Part shown: one piece after another, positions 34,546 through 44,697 of the stretch | Layout: every line of letters starts with the position of its first letter | Numbering within the stretch: position 1 is the stretch's first letter | Assembly (NCBI RefSeq): GCF_000018405.1 | Contig: NC_009943.1 | Span: 2,607,001-2,671,000 of the forward strand | DNA: 64,000 nucleotides | Source of the DNA: Desulfosudis oleivorans Hxd3 | GTDB lineage: Bacteria > Desulfobacterota > Desulfobacteria > Desulfobacterales > Desulfosudaceae | Direction of reading: 5' to 3' | Made by a program: the position numbers and the translations under genes | Notes under the pieces: model-generated | Database searches by the model: none | What the model saw: only the letters and a program-made list of their open reading frames with translations | What the model was told of the DNA's origin: nothing

Positions 34546-35202
34546 TCATCGGCCCGTCATCAGCCCCTGAATACCGGCCACGGTAAAGGCCACGGCCTCG
34601 CGGCCGGCCTCAGTAATATCGTCGGCCCGGTCGTGCCACAACAGGTAATACTCGGCCACCCGCTCATAGATGCCCAGAATGCACACCGCCATCAGCTCTT
34701 CTGAACCGGCGGAAAGATAGGTTGTCCCGGTCTCTGACCGGACCCGAACAAGGGCCTTTTCAAGGTCGGAAATCAGCTTGACGTAAAGCCGCTTGCGCTC
34801 GGTCTCCACCCGGGCGCTTCGGCCGCCCGACTCCCTGAAAAAGATGGAGGCATGGCCGGGATGGGAGCGGCAGAAATCCTGGAAAAAAACAGTGCCCGCC
34901 TCCACGATCCCCTCCATGGTTCCCTGTTTTTTTAAAAACGCCTCCTGGAGCATGACACGCAGGTGAGCGCCCACCTTCTGCATCAGGCTGATCAGCAGCT
35001 CTTCCTTGTTCTTGAAATAAAAATAGACCGTGCCCACCGACACCTCGGCCGCCTCGGCGATCTCTTCCAGGCTGGTCTGGTGATACCCTTTTTTTACAAA
35101 AAGCGTTTCCGCGGCCCCCAGAATCGTTTCGTGACGCTGCTCCTTTTCCCGCTGTCGTCGCAGCGCGGTGCGCGCGGGTTTTTTTGCTCCTGTCACCGGC
35201 AT
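34546..35202 (-). CDS. TetR/AcrR-family regulator of the Atu-like cluster
   Basis: A 218-residue TetR-family repressor. A basic N-terminus is followed by the helix-turn-helix at about residues 20-65 (ETILGAAETLFVKKGYHQTS, LEEIAEAAEVSVGTVYFYF). The C-terminal ligand-binding domain is helical and includes MAVCILGIYERVAEYYLLWH, as in acyl-CoA-responsive members. It is the last gene of the cluster, 56 bp after the AtuA-like gene. ATG at 35202 is chosen because AAGGAG precedes it; an upstream TTG would overlap the previous stop codon. Likely targets: the operator at 44422-44438, and perhaps the FadR-type boxes near 17.75 kb. Confidence 0.88.
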   Translation of the reverse strand: MPVTGAKKPARTALRRQREKEQRHETILGAAETLFVKKGYHQTSLEEIAEAAEVSVGTVYFYFKNKEELLISLMQKVGAHLRVMLQEAFLKKQGTMEGIVEAGTVFFQDFCRSHPGHASIFFRESGGRSARVETERKRLYVKLISDLEKALVRVRSETGTTYLSAGSEELMAVCILGIYERVAEYYLLWHDRADDITEAGREAVAFTVAGIQGLMTGR

Positions 35203-35258
35203 TTTTTTCTGCTCCTTTCCATACTCACCCGCCAGAGCCGTTTTTACCGCCGGCACAC

Positions 35259-37019
35259 TCAATCCAGCAGGGCTGACGGTACATCGATGATCCTGGCCCG
35301 CAGGTACTCTCCCAGGGTCTTGGCCTGGGGGTCACTGCGCCAGGACGCGGCCGCACCCTCACCCAGCAGCCCCCTGATATAAAAATTAACGGCCAGCAGG
35401 TTGGCCAGCTCATACCGCTCCACCTCAAAGGGGCCGATGTCCGGCAGCAGGCTTTTCAAACATTCCGTGGTCAGAAACGTCCTCAAGAAAGCAAACGCCT
35501 CCGGGGTTTTTGCCCACACGCCCAGGTTGGCGTTGCCGCCCTTGTCGCCGGCCCGGGTGGCAAACAGCCTGCCCAGGGGAACCGGCTGCACCGGCCCGCC
35601 GAGCGGTTCGGGGAAATCAAAGACCGGGGCTGAAATTCCATCCCCGGAAACGGTGTCAACAGCTGATGCCACGATGACCGGCTGATCATCAATATAAACG
35701 GTCTGGGGAACCTGTTTTTTCCCCACCAGGGCCGGCCAGTGAAATACCGCCGGCGATTCCGGCGTGGGCGGGCTGGTCAGGGTAAACCCGGGAATACTGG
35801 CCAGGGCCAGTTCCACCACCCCGGCGGAAAACTCCCGGCCCACCAGGGCCGGGTTGTCATCCATCACCGTGATCCGCAGAAAGGCAAAGGACTCCTCGTT
35901 GGTGGGCGGGTTCGGTTTGTCCGAACGGACCAGCTGCACATGGACCGTGCCGAACCGCTCCTTTCCACCCAGGTTTTCCCACAGGGTCTGTTCCACGATG
36001 CGGGCCTTTTTTTCAATAGAAAGGCCGGTGAGTACCACGGTCATGGTGTTGCGATACCCGGACACCAGGTTAATGCACACCTTGGTGGTATCGGTGGCCG
36101 GTTCGCCCCGGACCCCGGACAGGCGGACCCGGTTGTCGCCGTCGGGCGTCAGGGTCAGGGTATCGAACCGCACCGTGACATCCGGGGTCAGGTAGGCGGG
36201 AGACCGGATTTCATACATCAGCTGGGCCGTCACCGTTCCCACGGAAACCAGGCCGCCGGTGCCTGAATGCTTGGTGATAACGGAAGACCCGTCCGCATAC
36301 ATCTCCGCCAGGGGAAACCCGATCTTTGAATAGGCGGGCACCTCGTCCATAAAGGCGTAGTTGCCGCCCGTGGCCTGGGCGCCGCACTCGATCACGTGGC
36401 CCGCCGCATAGGCCCCGGCCAGCCGGTCCCAGTCGTCTGTCGCCCAGCCGAAATGCCAGGCGCAGGGACCGGAAACCAGGGCCGCGTCCGCGACCCGGCC
36501 GCATACCACGATGTCGGCGCCGCGCTTCAGGGCCTCGGTGATGCCCCACCCGCCCAGGTAGGCGTTGGCCGAAACCGGCATGCCCCCGCCGTCGGCCAGG
36601 GCAATGCCTTTGTCCAGGTGGACAAACGGTTCCCCGGCGGCCTGCAGCTCTTTTAACCGGGGCATCAGGTCATCTCCCTCGATCCAGGCGATTTTCGGGG
36701 AGAGACCCAGTTCTTTGGCCAGTTCGGCCAGGGCCGCAGCCATGCCCCGGGGATTGAGCCCGCCGGCATTGGAGGCCACCCGAATCTTCTTTTCCAGACA
36801 CAGGCCCATGACAACCTTCATCTGTTTTAAAAAGGTGCTCACATAACCGGTTTCCGGCTTTTTCATTTTCTGCCGGAACAAAATGGCCATGGTCAGTTCG
36901 GCCAGGTAGTCGCCGGTGAGCACGTCAATCCTGCCGCCGGTGACCATCTCCTCGGCCGCCGAAAACCGGTCTCCCAGGAAACCGCTGCAATTGGCGATGA
37001 TCAAACGGTCTTTGTCCAT
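35259..37019 (-). CDS. AtuA-like protein (DUF1446, acyclic terpene utilisation family)
   Basis: A 586-residue protein of the DUF1446/AtuA family, found in terpene and branched acyl-CoA catabolic operons; the reaction is unknown. The N-terminal domain is recognised by IANCSGFLGDRFSAAEEMV, VASNAGGLNPRGMAAALAEL, RGADIVVCGRVADAALVSGP and HSGTGGLVSVGTVTAQLMYE. The C-terminal about 100 residues (PLGRLFATRAGDKGGNANLG) are the AtuA ferredoxin-fold-like domain often coded by a separate gene; here both are fused. The start at 37019 is set by AAGGAAAG. It is 33 bp after the enoyl-CoA hydratase gene. Confidence 0.9.
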   Translation of the reverse strand: MDKDRLIIANCSGFLGDRFSAAEEMVTGGRIDVLTGDYLAELTMAILFRQKMKKPETGYVSTFLKQMKVVMGLCLEKKIRVASNAGGLNPRGMAAALAELAKELGLSPKIAWIEGDDLMPRLKELQAAGEPFVHLDKGIALADGGGMPVSANAYLGGWGITEALKRGADIVVCGRVADAALVSGPCAWHFGWATDDWDRLAGAYAAGHVIECGAQATGGNYAFMDEVPAYSKIGFPLAEMYADGSSVITKHSGTGGLVSVGTVTAQLMYEIRSPAYLTPDVTVRFDTLTLTPDGDNRVRLSGVRGEPATDTTKVCINLVSGYRNTMTVVLTGLSIEKKARIVEQTLWENLGGKERFGTVHVQLVRSDKPNPPTNEESFAFLRITVMDDNPALVGREFSAGVVELALASIPGFTLTSPPTPESPAVFHWPALVGKKQVPQTVYIDDQPVIVASAVDTVSGDGISAPVFDFPEPLGGPVQPVPLGRLFATRAGDKGGNANLGVWAKTPEAFAFLRTFLTTECLKSLLPDIGPFEVERYELANLLAVNFYIRGLLGEGAAASWRSDPQAKTLGEYLRARIIDVPSALLD

Positions 37020-37052
37020 GTTTGACTTTCCTTCCACAGAATCTTCCATTGG

Positions 37053-37820
37053 CTATCTGCCCTGAAACACCGGTTTTCGCTTTTCAAGAAACGCGGTAAT
37101 CCCCTCTGCCGCATCCCCGGTGGCCATCACCTCGCCCAGCTTTGCGGAAAGATAATCCAGGGCGTCTCCCAGGTTCATCTCTTCGGCGGCAAAAAAGGCC
37201 TGTTTGCCCAGGGCCGTGCCGATGGGGCTTTTTTCACCCAGCTGCGTTACAATCTTTTCCACCTCGCCGTCCAGGGCATCATCGGCCGTCACCCGTGTGA
37301 TCATGCCCATATCCAGAGCCTGGGCCGCCGTCAGTTTTTCTCCCAGCAGCACCATCTCCATGGCCTTTTTACGCGGCACATTGCGAAAAATAAGAGCCCC
37401 GATCATCATGGGGAACAGGCCCACGTTCACTTCCGGGGTGCCGAACATGGCGCTCTGCTTCGCAACCACGATATCGCAGGCCAGCATGAAGCCGGTGCCC
37501 CCGGCCAGACAATGGCCGTTCACCCGGGCCACGGTGGGTTTGGAAAAGGCGTAGAGCCGCTTGAGCAGGCCGGCATAGGCGGCAAACACATCCTGTCCGG
37601 AACCGCCCTGGCCCGCCAGGTCAGCCCCGGAACAGAAAACCCTGTCCCCCGCGCCGGTGATCACCACAACCCGCACCGCCGGGTCGGCCTCGGCCCTGTC
37701 CAGTCCTTTAAAAAAAAGATCGATCACGCCAGGGCTGATGGCGTTTCTCCGGTCTTCCCGGCAAATGGTCAGCCACGCGGCATTCCCCCTTACCTCATAT
37801 TGCAATGCTTCATCAGACAT
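37053..37820 (-). CDS. Enoyl-CoA hydratase/isomerase family protein
   Basis: A 255-residue crotonase-fold enzyme. Oxyanion-hole glycines are in VFCSGADLAGQG and VNGHCLAGGTGFMLACDIVV. Both catalytic glutamates of true hydratases are present: FGTPEVNVGLFP (first Glu) and KKAMEMVLLG (second Glu). In an Atu or Liu pathway this step hydrates the glutaconyl-type product of the carboxylase (isohexenylglutaconyl-CoA or methylglutaconyl-CoA); that role is inferred from position between the biotin carrier gene (15 bp) and the AtuA-like gene. Confidence 0.92.
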   Translation of the reverse strand: MSDEALQYEVRGNAAWLTICREDRRNAISPGVIDLFFKGLDRAEADPAVRVVVITGAGDRVFCSGADLAGQGGSGQDVFAAYAGLLKRLYAFSKPTVARVNGHCLAGGTGFMLACDIVVAKQSAMFGTPEVNVGLFPMMIGALIFRNVPRKKAMEMVLLGEKLTAAQALDMGMITRVTADDALDGEVEKIVTQLGEKSPIGTALGKQAFFAAEEMNLGDALDYLSAKLGEVMATGDAAEGITAFLEKRKPVFQGR

Positions 37821-37835
37821 CGTCGTACCCCCGTT

Positions 37836-38360
37836 TTATTCAGCAACCTGATTTTCAGCCGCTTTTTCAATATCCACCAGGATGTGGCCGGGCGCCACTT
37901 TGTCCCCCGGCGCCGCGTGCACTCCCGTCACCACACCGTCAAAGGGCGCCTTGAGTGTGGTCTCCATCTTCATGGCCGACACCACCGCAACGGCCTGGCC
38001 CGCTGTCACGGCGTCTCCCACGCTCACCAGTATCCGCACCACAACAGCGGGCATGGGCGGGGTCACGGCATCCGGCACCTGTCCCCCTTTTTTGCGACGG
38101 GAGATCTTCTGCCCGGCCGTGTCTTCATCGTAAACCGTGTACGACCCGCCATTAATGCCAATCCATTTGCCGCTGTCTGTTGGCGCCACGCCGGCCCGTA
38201 CCTGGCAACCATCCACGGAAATCACCAGGGTGTCGGCCCCGGCCTGAACAGATGCCACCCGGTATGTGCGGCCGTCGATCCGGGCGGAAAAACAGTCTTC
38301 ACCGTCATGGTCAACGGAAACGGAAAAAACCGTTCCACCGATGTTCAATCTGTAGTCCAT
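37836..38360 (-). CDS. Biotin carboxyl carrier subunit
   Basis: A 174-residue protein with a C-terminal biotinyl domain. The biotin-accepting lysine is K131 in VVSAMKMETTLKAPF, followed by GVHAAPGDKVAPGHILVDIE. The N-terminal about 95 residues (MDYRLNIGGTVFSVSVDHDG) resemble the linker/BT region that joins biotin carboxylase and carrier domains in methylcrotonyl- and geranyl-CoA carboxylase alpha subunits. Here the alpha subunit is split: the carrier is coded 194 bp after the biotin carboxylase gene, and a hexamer repeat tract lies in between. Confidence 0.93.
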   Translation of the reverse strand: MDYRLNIGGTVFSVSVDHDGEDCFSARIDGRTYRVASVQAGADTLVISVDGCQVRAGVAPTDSGKWIGINGGSYTVYDEDTAGQKISRRKKGGQVPDAVTPPMPAVVVRILVSVGDAVTAGQAVAVVSAMKMETTLKAPFDGVVTGVHAAPGDKVAPGHILVDIEKAAENQVAE

Positions 38361-38384
38361 ATCATTCCTGTCTTAATTGATGGG

Positions 38385-38441
38385 TTTCGATTTCGATCCC
38401 GATCCCGATACCGATACCGATTTCGATCCCGATTTCGATTT
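38385..38441. repeat. Degenerate hexamer tract between the split carboxylase genes
   Basis: A 57-bp tract of CGATCC, CGATAC and CGATTT hexamers, about nine units. It lies in the 194-bp gap between the biotin carboxylase and carrier genes. Confidence 0.88.
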
Positions 38442-38554
38442 AGCGTGCAGTGTTGTATTGAATTTTCTTTCCGTCCTGGAAGGCGCAATTTTGATGTTGG
38501 CGATTTCCTTTTTTGCGGTAAATCTTGTTTTTCGAGATTCTATAAACATTCGGG

Positions 38555-40054
<1,500 letters not shown>

Positions 40055-40110
40055 AGCGAGCATACCTGTCGTTTAGTTGCCATTGGCTTTTTTCGTGGAT
40101 TATCTTTGGC

Positions 40111-40229
40111 GGCTTTGTAAAAAGTTCAAGCGCAAGGCGTCGCACGTTCCGAGGAATGAGGCGTACGGATCGTACGCCGCCGTGACGAGGGACGCAGCGC
40201 AACGCAGTTATTGGATTTTTTACGAAGCC
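40111..40229. repeat. 119-bp imperfect palindromic intergenic repeat
   Basis: The ends GGCTTTGTAAAAA and TTTTTTACGAAGCC are inverted copies, and the centre is GGCGTACG-GA-TCGTACGCC. The two halves are related along most of their length. A half copy lies at 47695-47751. It sits between two carboxylase subunit genes, and so should be in their mRNA as a long hairpin. Confidence 0.85.
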
Positions 40230-40236
40230 ACTCATA

Positions 40237-41853
40237 TTACATCCGGAAGACACCGAACCCGTAACGGTCATCCCGCAGCGGCGCGTTTAAGGCCGCTGAG
40301 ATGGCCATGCCCAGCACATCCCTTGTTTTGGCCGGATCGAGAATGCCGTCATCCCACAGGTTGGCCGTGCTGTAATAGGCGTTTCCCTCCTGCCGGGCCT
40401 TGTCAATGATGGGCTGGCGAATAAAGGCCTCCTCCTCCGGCGTCAGGGGCGGCTTGCCCAGCCGGGCGTTCTGATCGTTGGTGATGGTCACCAGCACGTC
40501 GGCGGCCTGCTGCCCCCCCATCACGCCGATCTCTGCATTGGGCCACATCCATAAGAACCGGGGAGAATAGGCCCGGCCGCACATGGCATAGTTGCCCGCC
40601 CCGAAAGAGGCGCCGGCAAGCAGGGTGAACTTGGGTACCGAGGCGGTGGCCACGGCATTGACCATCTTGTGACCGTCCTTGGTGACCCCGGTTTGTTCAT
40701 ACTGTTTTCCCACGATAAACCCGGAAATGTTCTGAACAAACACCAGCGGAATGCCCCGGTTGTCGCAGATCTGGATGAACTGGGTGGCCTTCTGGGCGCT
40801 TTGTGGAAAAAGCACACCGTTGTTGCCCAGCAGGCCCACGGGATAGCCGTGAATGTGGGCCCAGCCGCACACCAGGGTGGGGCCGTACATCTCCTTGAAC
40901 TCGATAAACTCGCTGCCGTCCACCATCCGGGCAAACACCTCCCGAATATCGTAAGGCGTGGAGATGTTGCGGGGAATGATGCCGTAAAGCTCTTTGGGAT
41001 CGTAAAGGGGCGGCGCGGGCGGCCGCAGGGTTAGCCTTGCCTTTTCCGGCCGGGGCAGGTTGGCCACGATCTCCCGCACCAGGGCAATGGCATGGGCGTC
41101 GTCCTCGGCATAATAGTCCGACACCCCGGACTGGGCGCAGTGCAGGTCAGGCCCGCCCAGTTCATCAGAGGTCACCTCTTCGCCGGTGGCGGCCAGCACC
41201 AGGGGAGGGCCGCCCAGAAAAATGGCGCCATGGCCCTTGACATGAATGATCTCGTCGGACATGGCCGCGCCATAGGCTCCGCCGGCCGTGCAGAGCCCCA
41301 TCACCGCGGTGATCTGGGGAATGGCCATCTTGGACATCATGGCCTGGTTGTAAAAGACCCGGCCCCCGTCGTCGAGATCGGGAAAAATCTCGGACTGCAA
41401 CGGCAGAAAGGCGCCGGCCGAATCCATCAGGTTGACCGCGGGCAGCCGGTTTTCCATGCAGATGGCCTGAAGCCGCAACGTCTTTTTCACGCTCATGGGA
41501 TACATGGAACCGCCCTTGATGGTGGCGTCGTTCACCGATACCACCACCTCCCGGCCGGCCACGATGCCGATACCGGCCCGAATGCCGGCGCCGTGGACCT
41601 TGCCGTCATACAGGTCTTTGGCCGCCAGAGGCGCGATTTCAAGAAACGGCGTGTTTTTGTCCAGCAGCAGATCAAGCTTTTTGTCCGCCGGCAATTTATC
41701 CACCTCTTTTAACCGGTCCATGGCCTTTGGGGACCGCTCGTGGTGGGCCCGGTCAATCTCCCTTTTCAGGTCCGCCACCAGGGACTCCATGGCCTCCCGG
41801 TTTTGGGCAAACGCCTCGGAGGTCACGTCAACGGCCGATTCAATGACAGGCAT
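40237..41853 (-). CDS. Acyl-CoA carboxylase beta (carboxyltransferase) subunit, MCC/GCC type
   Basis: A 538-residue carboxyltransferase. The N-half has IGIVAGREVVVSVNDATIKG and MDSAGAFLPLQSEIFPD; the oxyanion-hole segments are MGLCTAGGAYGAAMSDEII and, in the C-half, AGASFGAGNYAMCGRAYSPR. IGVMGGQQAADVL is also conserved. Length and the AtuA, hydratase and dehydrogenase neighbours place it with 3-methylcrotonyl-CoA or geranyl-CoA carboxylases rather than propionyl-CoA carboxylase. I cannot decide between these two from sequence alone. Second enzyme step of the cluster, transferring CO2 from biotin to a beta-methyl-branched enoyl-CoA. Confidence 0.92.
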   Translation of the reverse strand: MPVIESAVDVTSEAFAQNREAMESLVADLKREIDRAHHERSPKAMDRLKEVDKLPADKKLDLLLDKNTPFLEIAPLAAKDLYDGKVHGAGIRAGIGIVAGREVVVSVNDATIKGGSMYPMSVKKTLRLQAICMENRLPAVNLMDSAGAFLPLQSEIFPDLDDGGRVFYNQAMMSKMAIPQITAVMGLCTAGGAYGAAMSDEIIHVKGHGAIFLGGPPLVLAATGEEVTSDELGGPDLHCAQSGVSDYYAEDDAHAIALVREIVANLPRPEKARLTLRPPAPPLYDPKELYGIIPRNISTPYDIREVFARMVDGSEFIEFKEMYGPTLVCGWAHIHGYPVGLLGNNGVLFPQSAQKATQFIQICDNRGIPLVFVQNISGFIVGKQYEQTGVTKDGHKMVNAVATASVPKFTLLAGASFGAGNYAMCGRAYSPRFLWMWPNAEIGVMGGQQAADVLVTITNDQNARLGKPPLTPEEEAFIRQPIIDKARQEGNAYYSTANLWDDGILDPAKTRDVLGMAISAALNAPLRDDRYGFGVFRM

Positions 41854-41953
41854 GGTGCTTCCCTTTCTTCCAAATCAAACTCGGTAGTGAAGCAAGCGGC
41901 ACAGCCGACTCCGTCAGGCGGCAGTGTCGCAATTCGAAAAAAACGAGATTTAC

Positions 41954-42031
41954 GTCATTGCGAGCCGCAGGCGAAGCAATCTTGTCCATATGCGAAGGAG
42001 ATTGCTTCGTCGCTTCACTCCTCGCAATGAC
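41954..42031. repeat. GTCATTGCGAGG-family palindromic repeat, copy 1
   Basis: A 78-bp imperfect inverted repeat, with GTCATTGCGAGC at the left and CTCGCAATGAC at the right, and GAAGCAATCT/AGATTGCTTC-like inner arms. Further copies lie at 58717-58792 and 60882-61032. Confidence 0.88.
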
Positions 42032-42065
42032 AAAAAATTGCGACAAAGCCTCCGGGGTGTTTCCT

Positions 42066-43181
42066 CTACAATGCCGCGTCACCGATATGCATGCGGGCGA
42101 TCTCGGTGGAGGTGCCGGCGATCTGTGCGTACTTGGCCCACCGCAGGGCCGCCTGGGCCGGATGATCCGGGGCAAGCCCCTCCAGTGACAGAATGCGCAG
42201 TGCGCTGCCCGCCACCTCTTCAGCGGACTCGGAGCAGAAGACCTTGGCGCAGTCGGTAAACACCCCCGTTTCCCTCTCCTTTTCAGCGTTCAGCCAGCCG
42301 GTTTTGTAGGCCATGAGCTGGGAGGTCTCCACCAGGGTAAACATCTCGGCCAGCTTGAACCCCACCTCCTGGTAAGCGATGGCCGGTTTGCCGCCCGTGC
42401 GATGGGTCTTGGCAAACAGGGTGGCGGAAAAAAGGGCCGCGTTCATCATGCCCACGGCAGCGGCGATCAGCACCTGGTTTTCCCAAATGCGAAGGTCGGC
42501 CAGCAGTTTTTTCGCATCCACCGGTCCGATGACATGGGTTTCAGGCACCCGGCATCCGTCCAGGATCATGCGGCAGGACGATAGTTGCCCGTAGTCGCTG
42601 TTGTCCAGAACCGGATCCAGGGTCAGGCATTGCGCGCCCCTTTCCACCAGAAAGACGCCCAGCCCCTCCTCCAGACGGCCCACCACGGCAAACAGGTCGG
42701 CCGCACCACCGTTTATCACAAAGCCCTTTTCCCCGGACACAACCACCGCGCCCGCTTCTCGAACCCCCTGGGTGGCCAGGGGATCATTGACCACGTTCAT
42801 GGTTTTTTCGCAAAGGGCCACGGTGCCGATCAACTCCCCTTTTTGCAGGGGTGCAAGAAACCGGTCCTGCTGATCCTTGTTTCCGTATCCGGCCAGCAGC
42901 CGGCCCATTTGCCGAATCCCTGTTTCAAAGGCGATAAAAAAACCGGGACCGTTTCCGGACACCGCAATCATGGCCCCCATGGCGGCCGCGTCAAAAGGCG
43001 TGTCATCGCAAAGCCCGGCCTTCATGTAGTTTGTTGGCGCCAGGGCCTTTGCCAGGGCCTGCACCAGGCCGCGCCGGGCCTCGGGTGTGGTGGCCCGGCC
43101 GGCATCGGCAAGCACCTGGCCCGCGATTTTTTCTGTTTCTTCAATGGCCTGCTTTTCGGCCTGCGTGAATTCGTATTCCAT
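42066..43181 (-). CDS. Acyl-CoA dehydrogenase, second gene of the cluster
   Basis: A 371-residue flavoprotein of the acyl-CoA dehydrogenase superfamily, more divergent than its upstream neighbour. The N-terminal helical domain begins MEYEFTQAEKQAIEETEKIA. The middle beta-domain has IGTVALCEKTMNVVNDPLAT and KGFVINGGAADLFAVVGRLE, where the usual TEPxAGSD signature is altered. The C-terminal domain (IAYQEVGFKLAEMFTLVETS, FCSESAEEVAGSALRILSLE) is typical. The altered signature suggests a partner subunit or an unusual substrate. The ATG at 43181 is preceded by AGGGGG. It starts 33 bp after the upstream dehydrogenase stop. Confidence 0.85.
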   Translation of the reverse strand: MEYEFTQAEKQAIEETEKIAGQVLADAGRATTPEARRGLVQALAKALAPTNYMKAGLCDDTPFDAAAMGAMIAVSGNGPGFFIAFETGIRQMGRLLAGYGNKDQQDRFLAPLQKGELIGTVALCEKTMNVVNDPLATQGVREAGAVVVSGEKGFVINGGAADLFAVVGRLEEGLGVFLVERGAQCLTLDPVLDNSDYGQLSSCRMILDGCRVPETHVIGPVDAKKLLADLRIWENQVLIAAAVGMMNAALFSATLFAKTHRTGGKPAIAYQEVGFKLAEMFTLVETSQLMAYKTGWLNAEKERETGVFTDCAKVFCSESAEEVAGSALRILSLEGLAPDHPAQAALRWAKYAQIAGTSTEIARMHIGDAAL

Positions 43182-43213
43182 GTTTACCCCCTGATTTCGT
43201 AAACCCGCGACAT

Positions 43214-44356
43214 TTACATGAGCCGCGAAATGATCATTTTCTGAATATCCGACGTGCCTCCGCCCAGGGGCGCCAGCCGGTTGTCCCGGAACGCGCACTC
43301 CATGGCATACTCATGGCAGTAACCGTATCCGCCGTGGAGCAGCAGGGCGTCGTTGACCGGCCCCAGGCTCCAGTCGCCCACAAACAGCTTGGCCATGGCC
43401 GCGGACAGGTGGTTGAGCGGGTTCCCCTGGTTCTTGTGCCAGGCCACCCGGTAGACCAGGAGTTTCGCGCTTTCGTAAAAAATCCGCATGTTGGCCAGCT
43501 TGTGCTTGGTGGCCTGAAACTGGCCGATGGCCTTTCCGAACTGGACCCGCTTGCTCGCGTATTCGGCGCACCGGTCCAGAATGTATTTTGTGCCGCCCAC
43601 CATGGGGGCCAGCAGGGCGCTTCGGTCCCACTCCACGGTCTGCATGGCCATGAGAAAACCGTTGCCCTCTTTTCCCACAAGGTTTTCAGCCGGGATCTCG
43701 CAGTCGGAGAAAAAGAGCTCCGACGTGGGAGAGGTGCGGCACCCCATTTTCTTGAGGGGCTGGCCCGTTGAAAAGCCGGGGGTCCCCTTTTCCACGATAA
43801 AGGCGGATATTCCCTCGTGACGCTTTTCCGGGTCGGTCTTGGCATAGACCAGGGCCACGTCGGCAATGGGGCCGTTGGTGATAAACATCTTGCTGCCGTT
43901 GAGCACGTAGGTGTCGCCCTTTTTAACGGCCGTTGTCTTCAGGGAGGCCACGTCCGAACCGGCGTCCGGCTCGGTTAAGCCCATGCAGCCGACCCATTCG
44001 CCGCTGTTTAATTTCGGCAGGTATTTTTTTCGCTGGGCCTCGGTGCCGTGGGCAAAAATCGTGTCCGTGCACAAAAAGGTATGGGCCCCGTAGGAAAGGG
44101 TCAGGCCGCCGTCCACCCCGGCCTCGCCCATGGCTTCTCCGGCCAGTACCGTGGTGATCACGTCCGCGCCCTGGCCGCCATAGGCCTCGGGAAAATGGAG
44201 GCCGAGAATGCCGAACTCTCCCATCTTCCGAAACGACTCAAGATCAAATTTTCCGGCCAACTCATGCTCCTCGATCCGGGGCACGATCTCCTTTCTGGCA
44301 AACTTGATCACCTCTTTTTTGAACATCAGCTGTTCCCGGGTAAACGCGAAATCCAT
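43214..44356 (-). CDS. Acyl-CoA dehydrogenase (first gene of the Atu-like cluster)
   Basis: A 380-residue FAD enzyme with all signatures: YGGQGADVITTVLAGEAMGE, CMGLTEPDAGSDVASLKTTA, YVLNGSKMFITNGPIADVAL, RVQFGKAIGQFQATKHKLAN and the C-terminal GGYGYCHEYAMECAFRDNRL with GGTSDIQKMIISRLM. In this pathway type it would introduce the alpha,beta double bond before carboxylation, like isovaleryl-CoA or citronellyl-CoA dehydrogenase. The ATG at 44356 follows AGGAGG. It heads the run 44.4-34.5 kb and has a promoter and palindromic operator just upstream. Confidence 0.95.
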   Translation of the reverse strand: MDFAFTREQLMFKKEVIKFARKEIVPRIEEHELAGKFDLESFRKMGEFGILGLHFPEAYGGQGADVITTVLAGEAMGEAGVDGGLTLSYGAHTFLCTDTIFAHGTEAQRKKYLPKLNSGEWVGCMGLTEPDAGSDVASLKTTAVKKGDTYVLNGSKMFITNGPIADVALVYAKTDPEKRHEGISAFIVEKGTPGFSTGQPLKKMGCRTSPTSELFFSDCEIPAENLVGKEGNGFLMAMQTVEWDRSALLAPMVGGTKYILDRCAEYASKRVQFGKAIGQFQATKHKLANMRIFYESAKLLVYRVAWHKNQGNPLNHLSAAMAKLFVGDWSLGPVNDALLLHGGYGYCHEYAMECAFRDNRLAPLGGGTSDIQKMIISRLM

Positions 44357-44421
44357 GGCAAGCCTCCTGAATATAGGATGAAAAGGACTTTCCTGACGAG
44401 TTTTAATAATACAATTCATTT

Positions 44422-44438
44422 ATTGAATCTGATTCAAT
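44422..44438. promoter_or_regulatory. Palindromic operator of the Atu-like cluster
   Basis: ATTGAATC-T-GATTCAAT, a perfect 8-bp inverted repeat with one central base, overlapping the -10 box and start point of the promoter at 44436-44464. ATTCATTTATTGAAT next to it adds a second, weaker half-site pair. A TetR-family protein, most likely that coded at 34546-35202, is the expected ligand. Confidence 0.75.
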
Positions 44439-44464
44439 TTAGAAAGGTCGGGCAGGAATGTCAA
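44436..44464 (-). promoter_or_regulatory. Sigma-70 promoter of the Atu-like cluster
   Basis: On the minus strand TTGACA (44464-44459), a 17-nt spacer and TAAATT (44441-44436). The operator overlaps the -10 box. Confidence 0.75.
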
Positions 44465-44613
44465 GAAATTTTTAAGAGGGCCTTTAAAAATCGATTTTTT
44501 TTCGTTCTCAAAAAACGATTCTAATTTTCAGCGCCCGGCCAGTCGCTTTTCAACACGAAGATACGAAGGTCACAAAGAACACGAAGCAGGCGATACAGGT
44601 TCGGCAAGACTGC

Positions 44614-44697
44614 ATCGGGGTCGGGATCGGGATCGGGATCGAAAGAAATAAAGATCAAGAGTAAGAGTAAGAGTAAGATAAAAAGTAAGAGTAAGAG
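44614..44697. repeat. Two adjacent hexamer tracts, (GGGATC)n and (AGAGTA)n
   Basis: 44614-44641 is a run of ATCGGG units; 44654-44697 is a run of AGAGTA units interrupted once. The second type recurs at 50498-50565 and 55634-55652. Confidence 0.9.
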
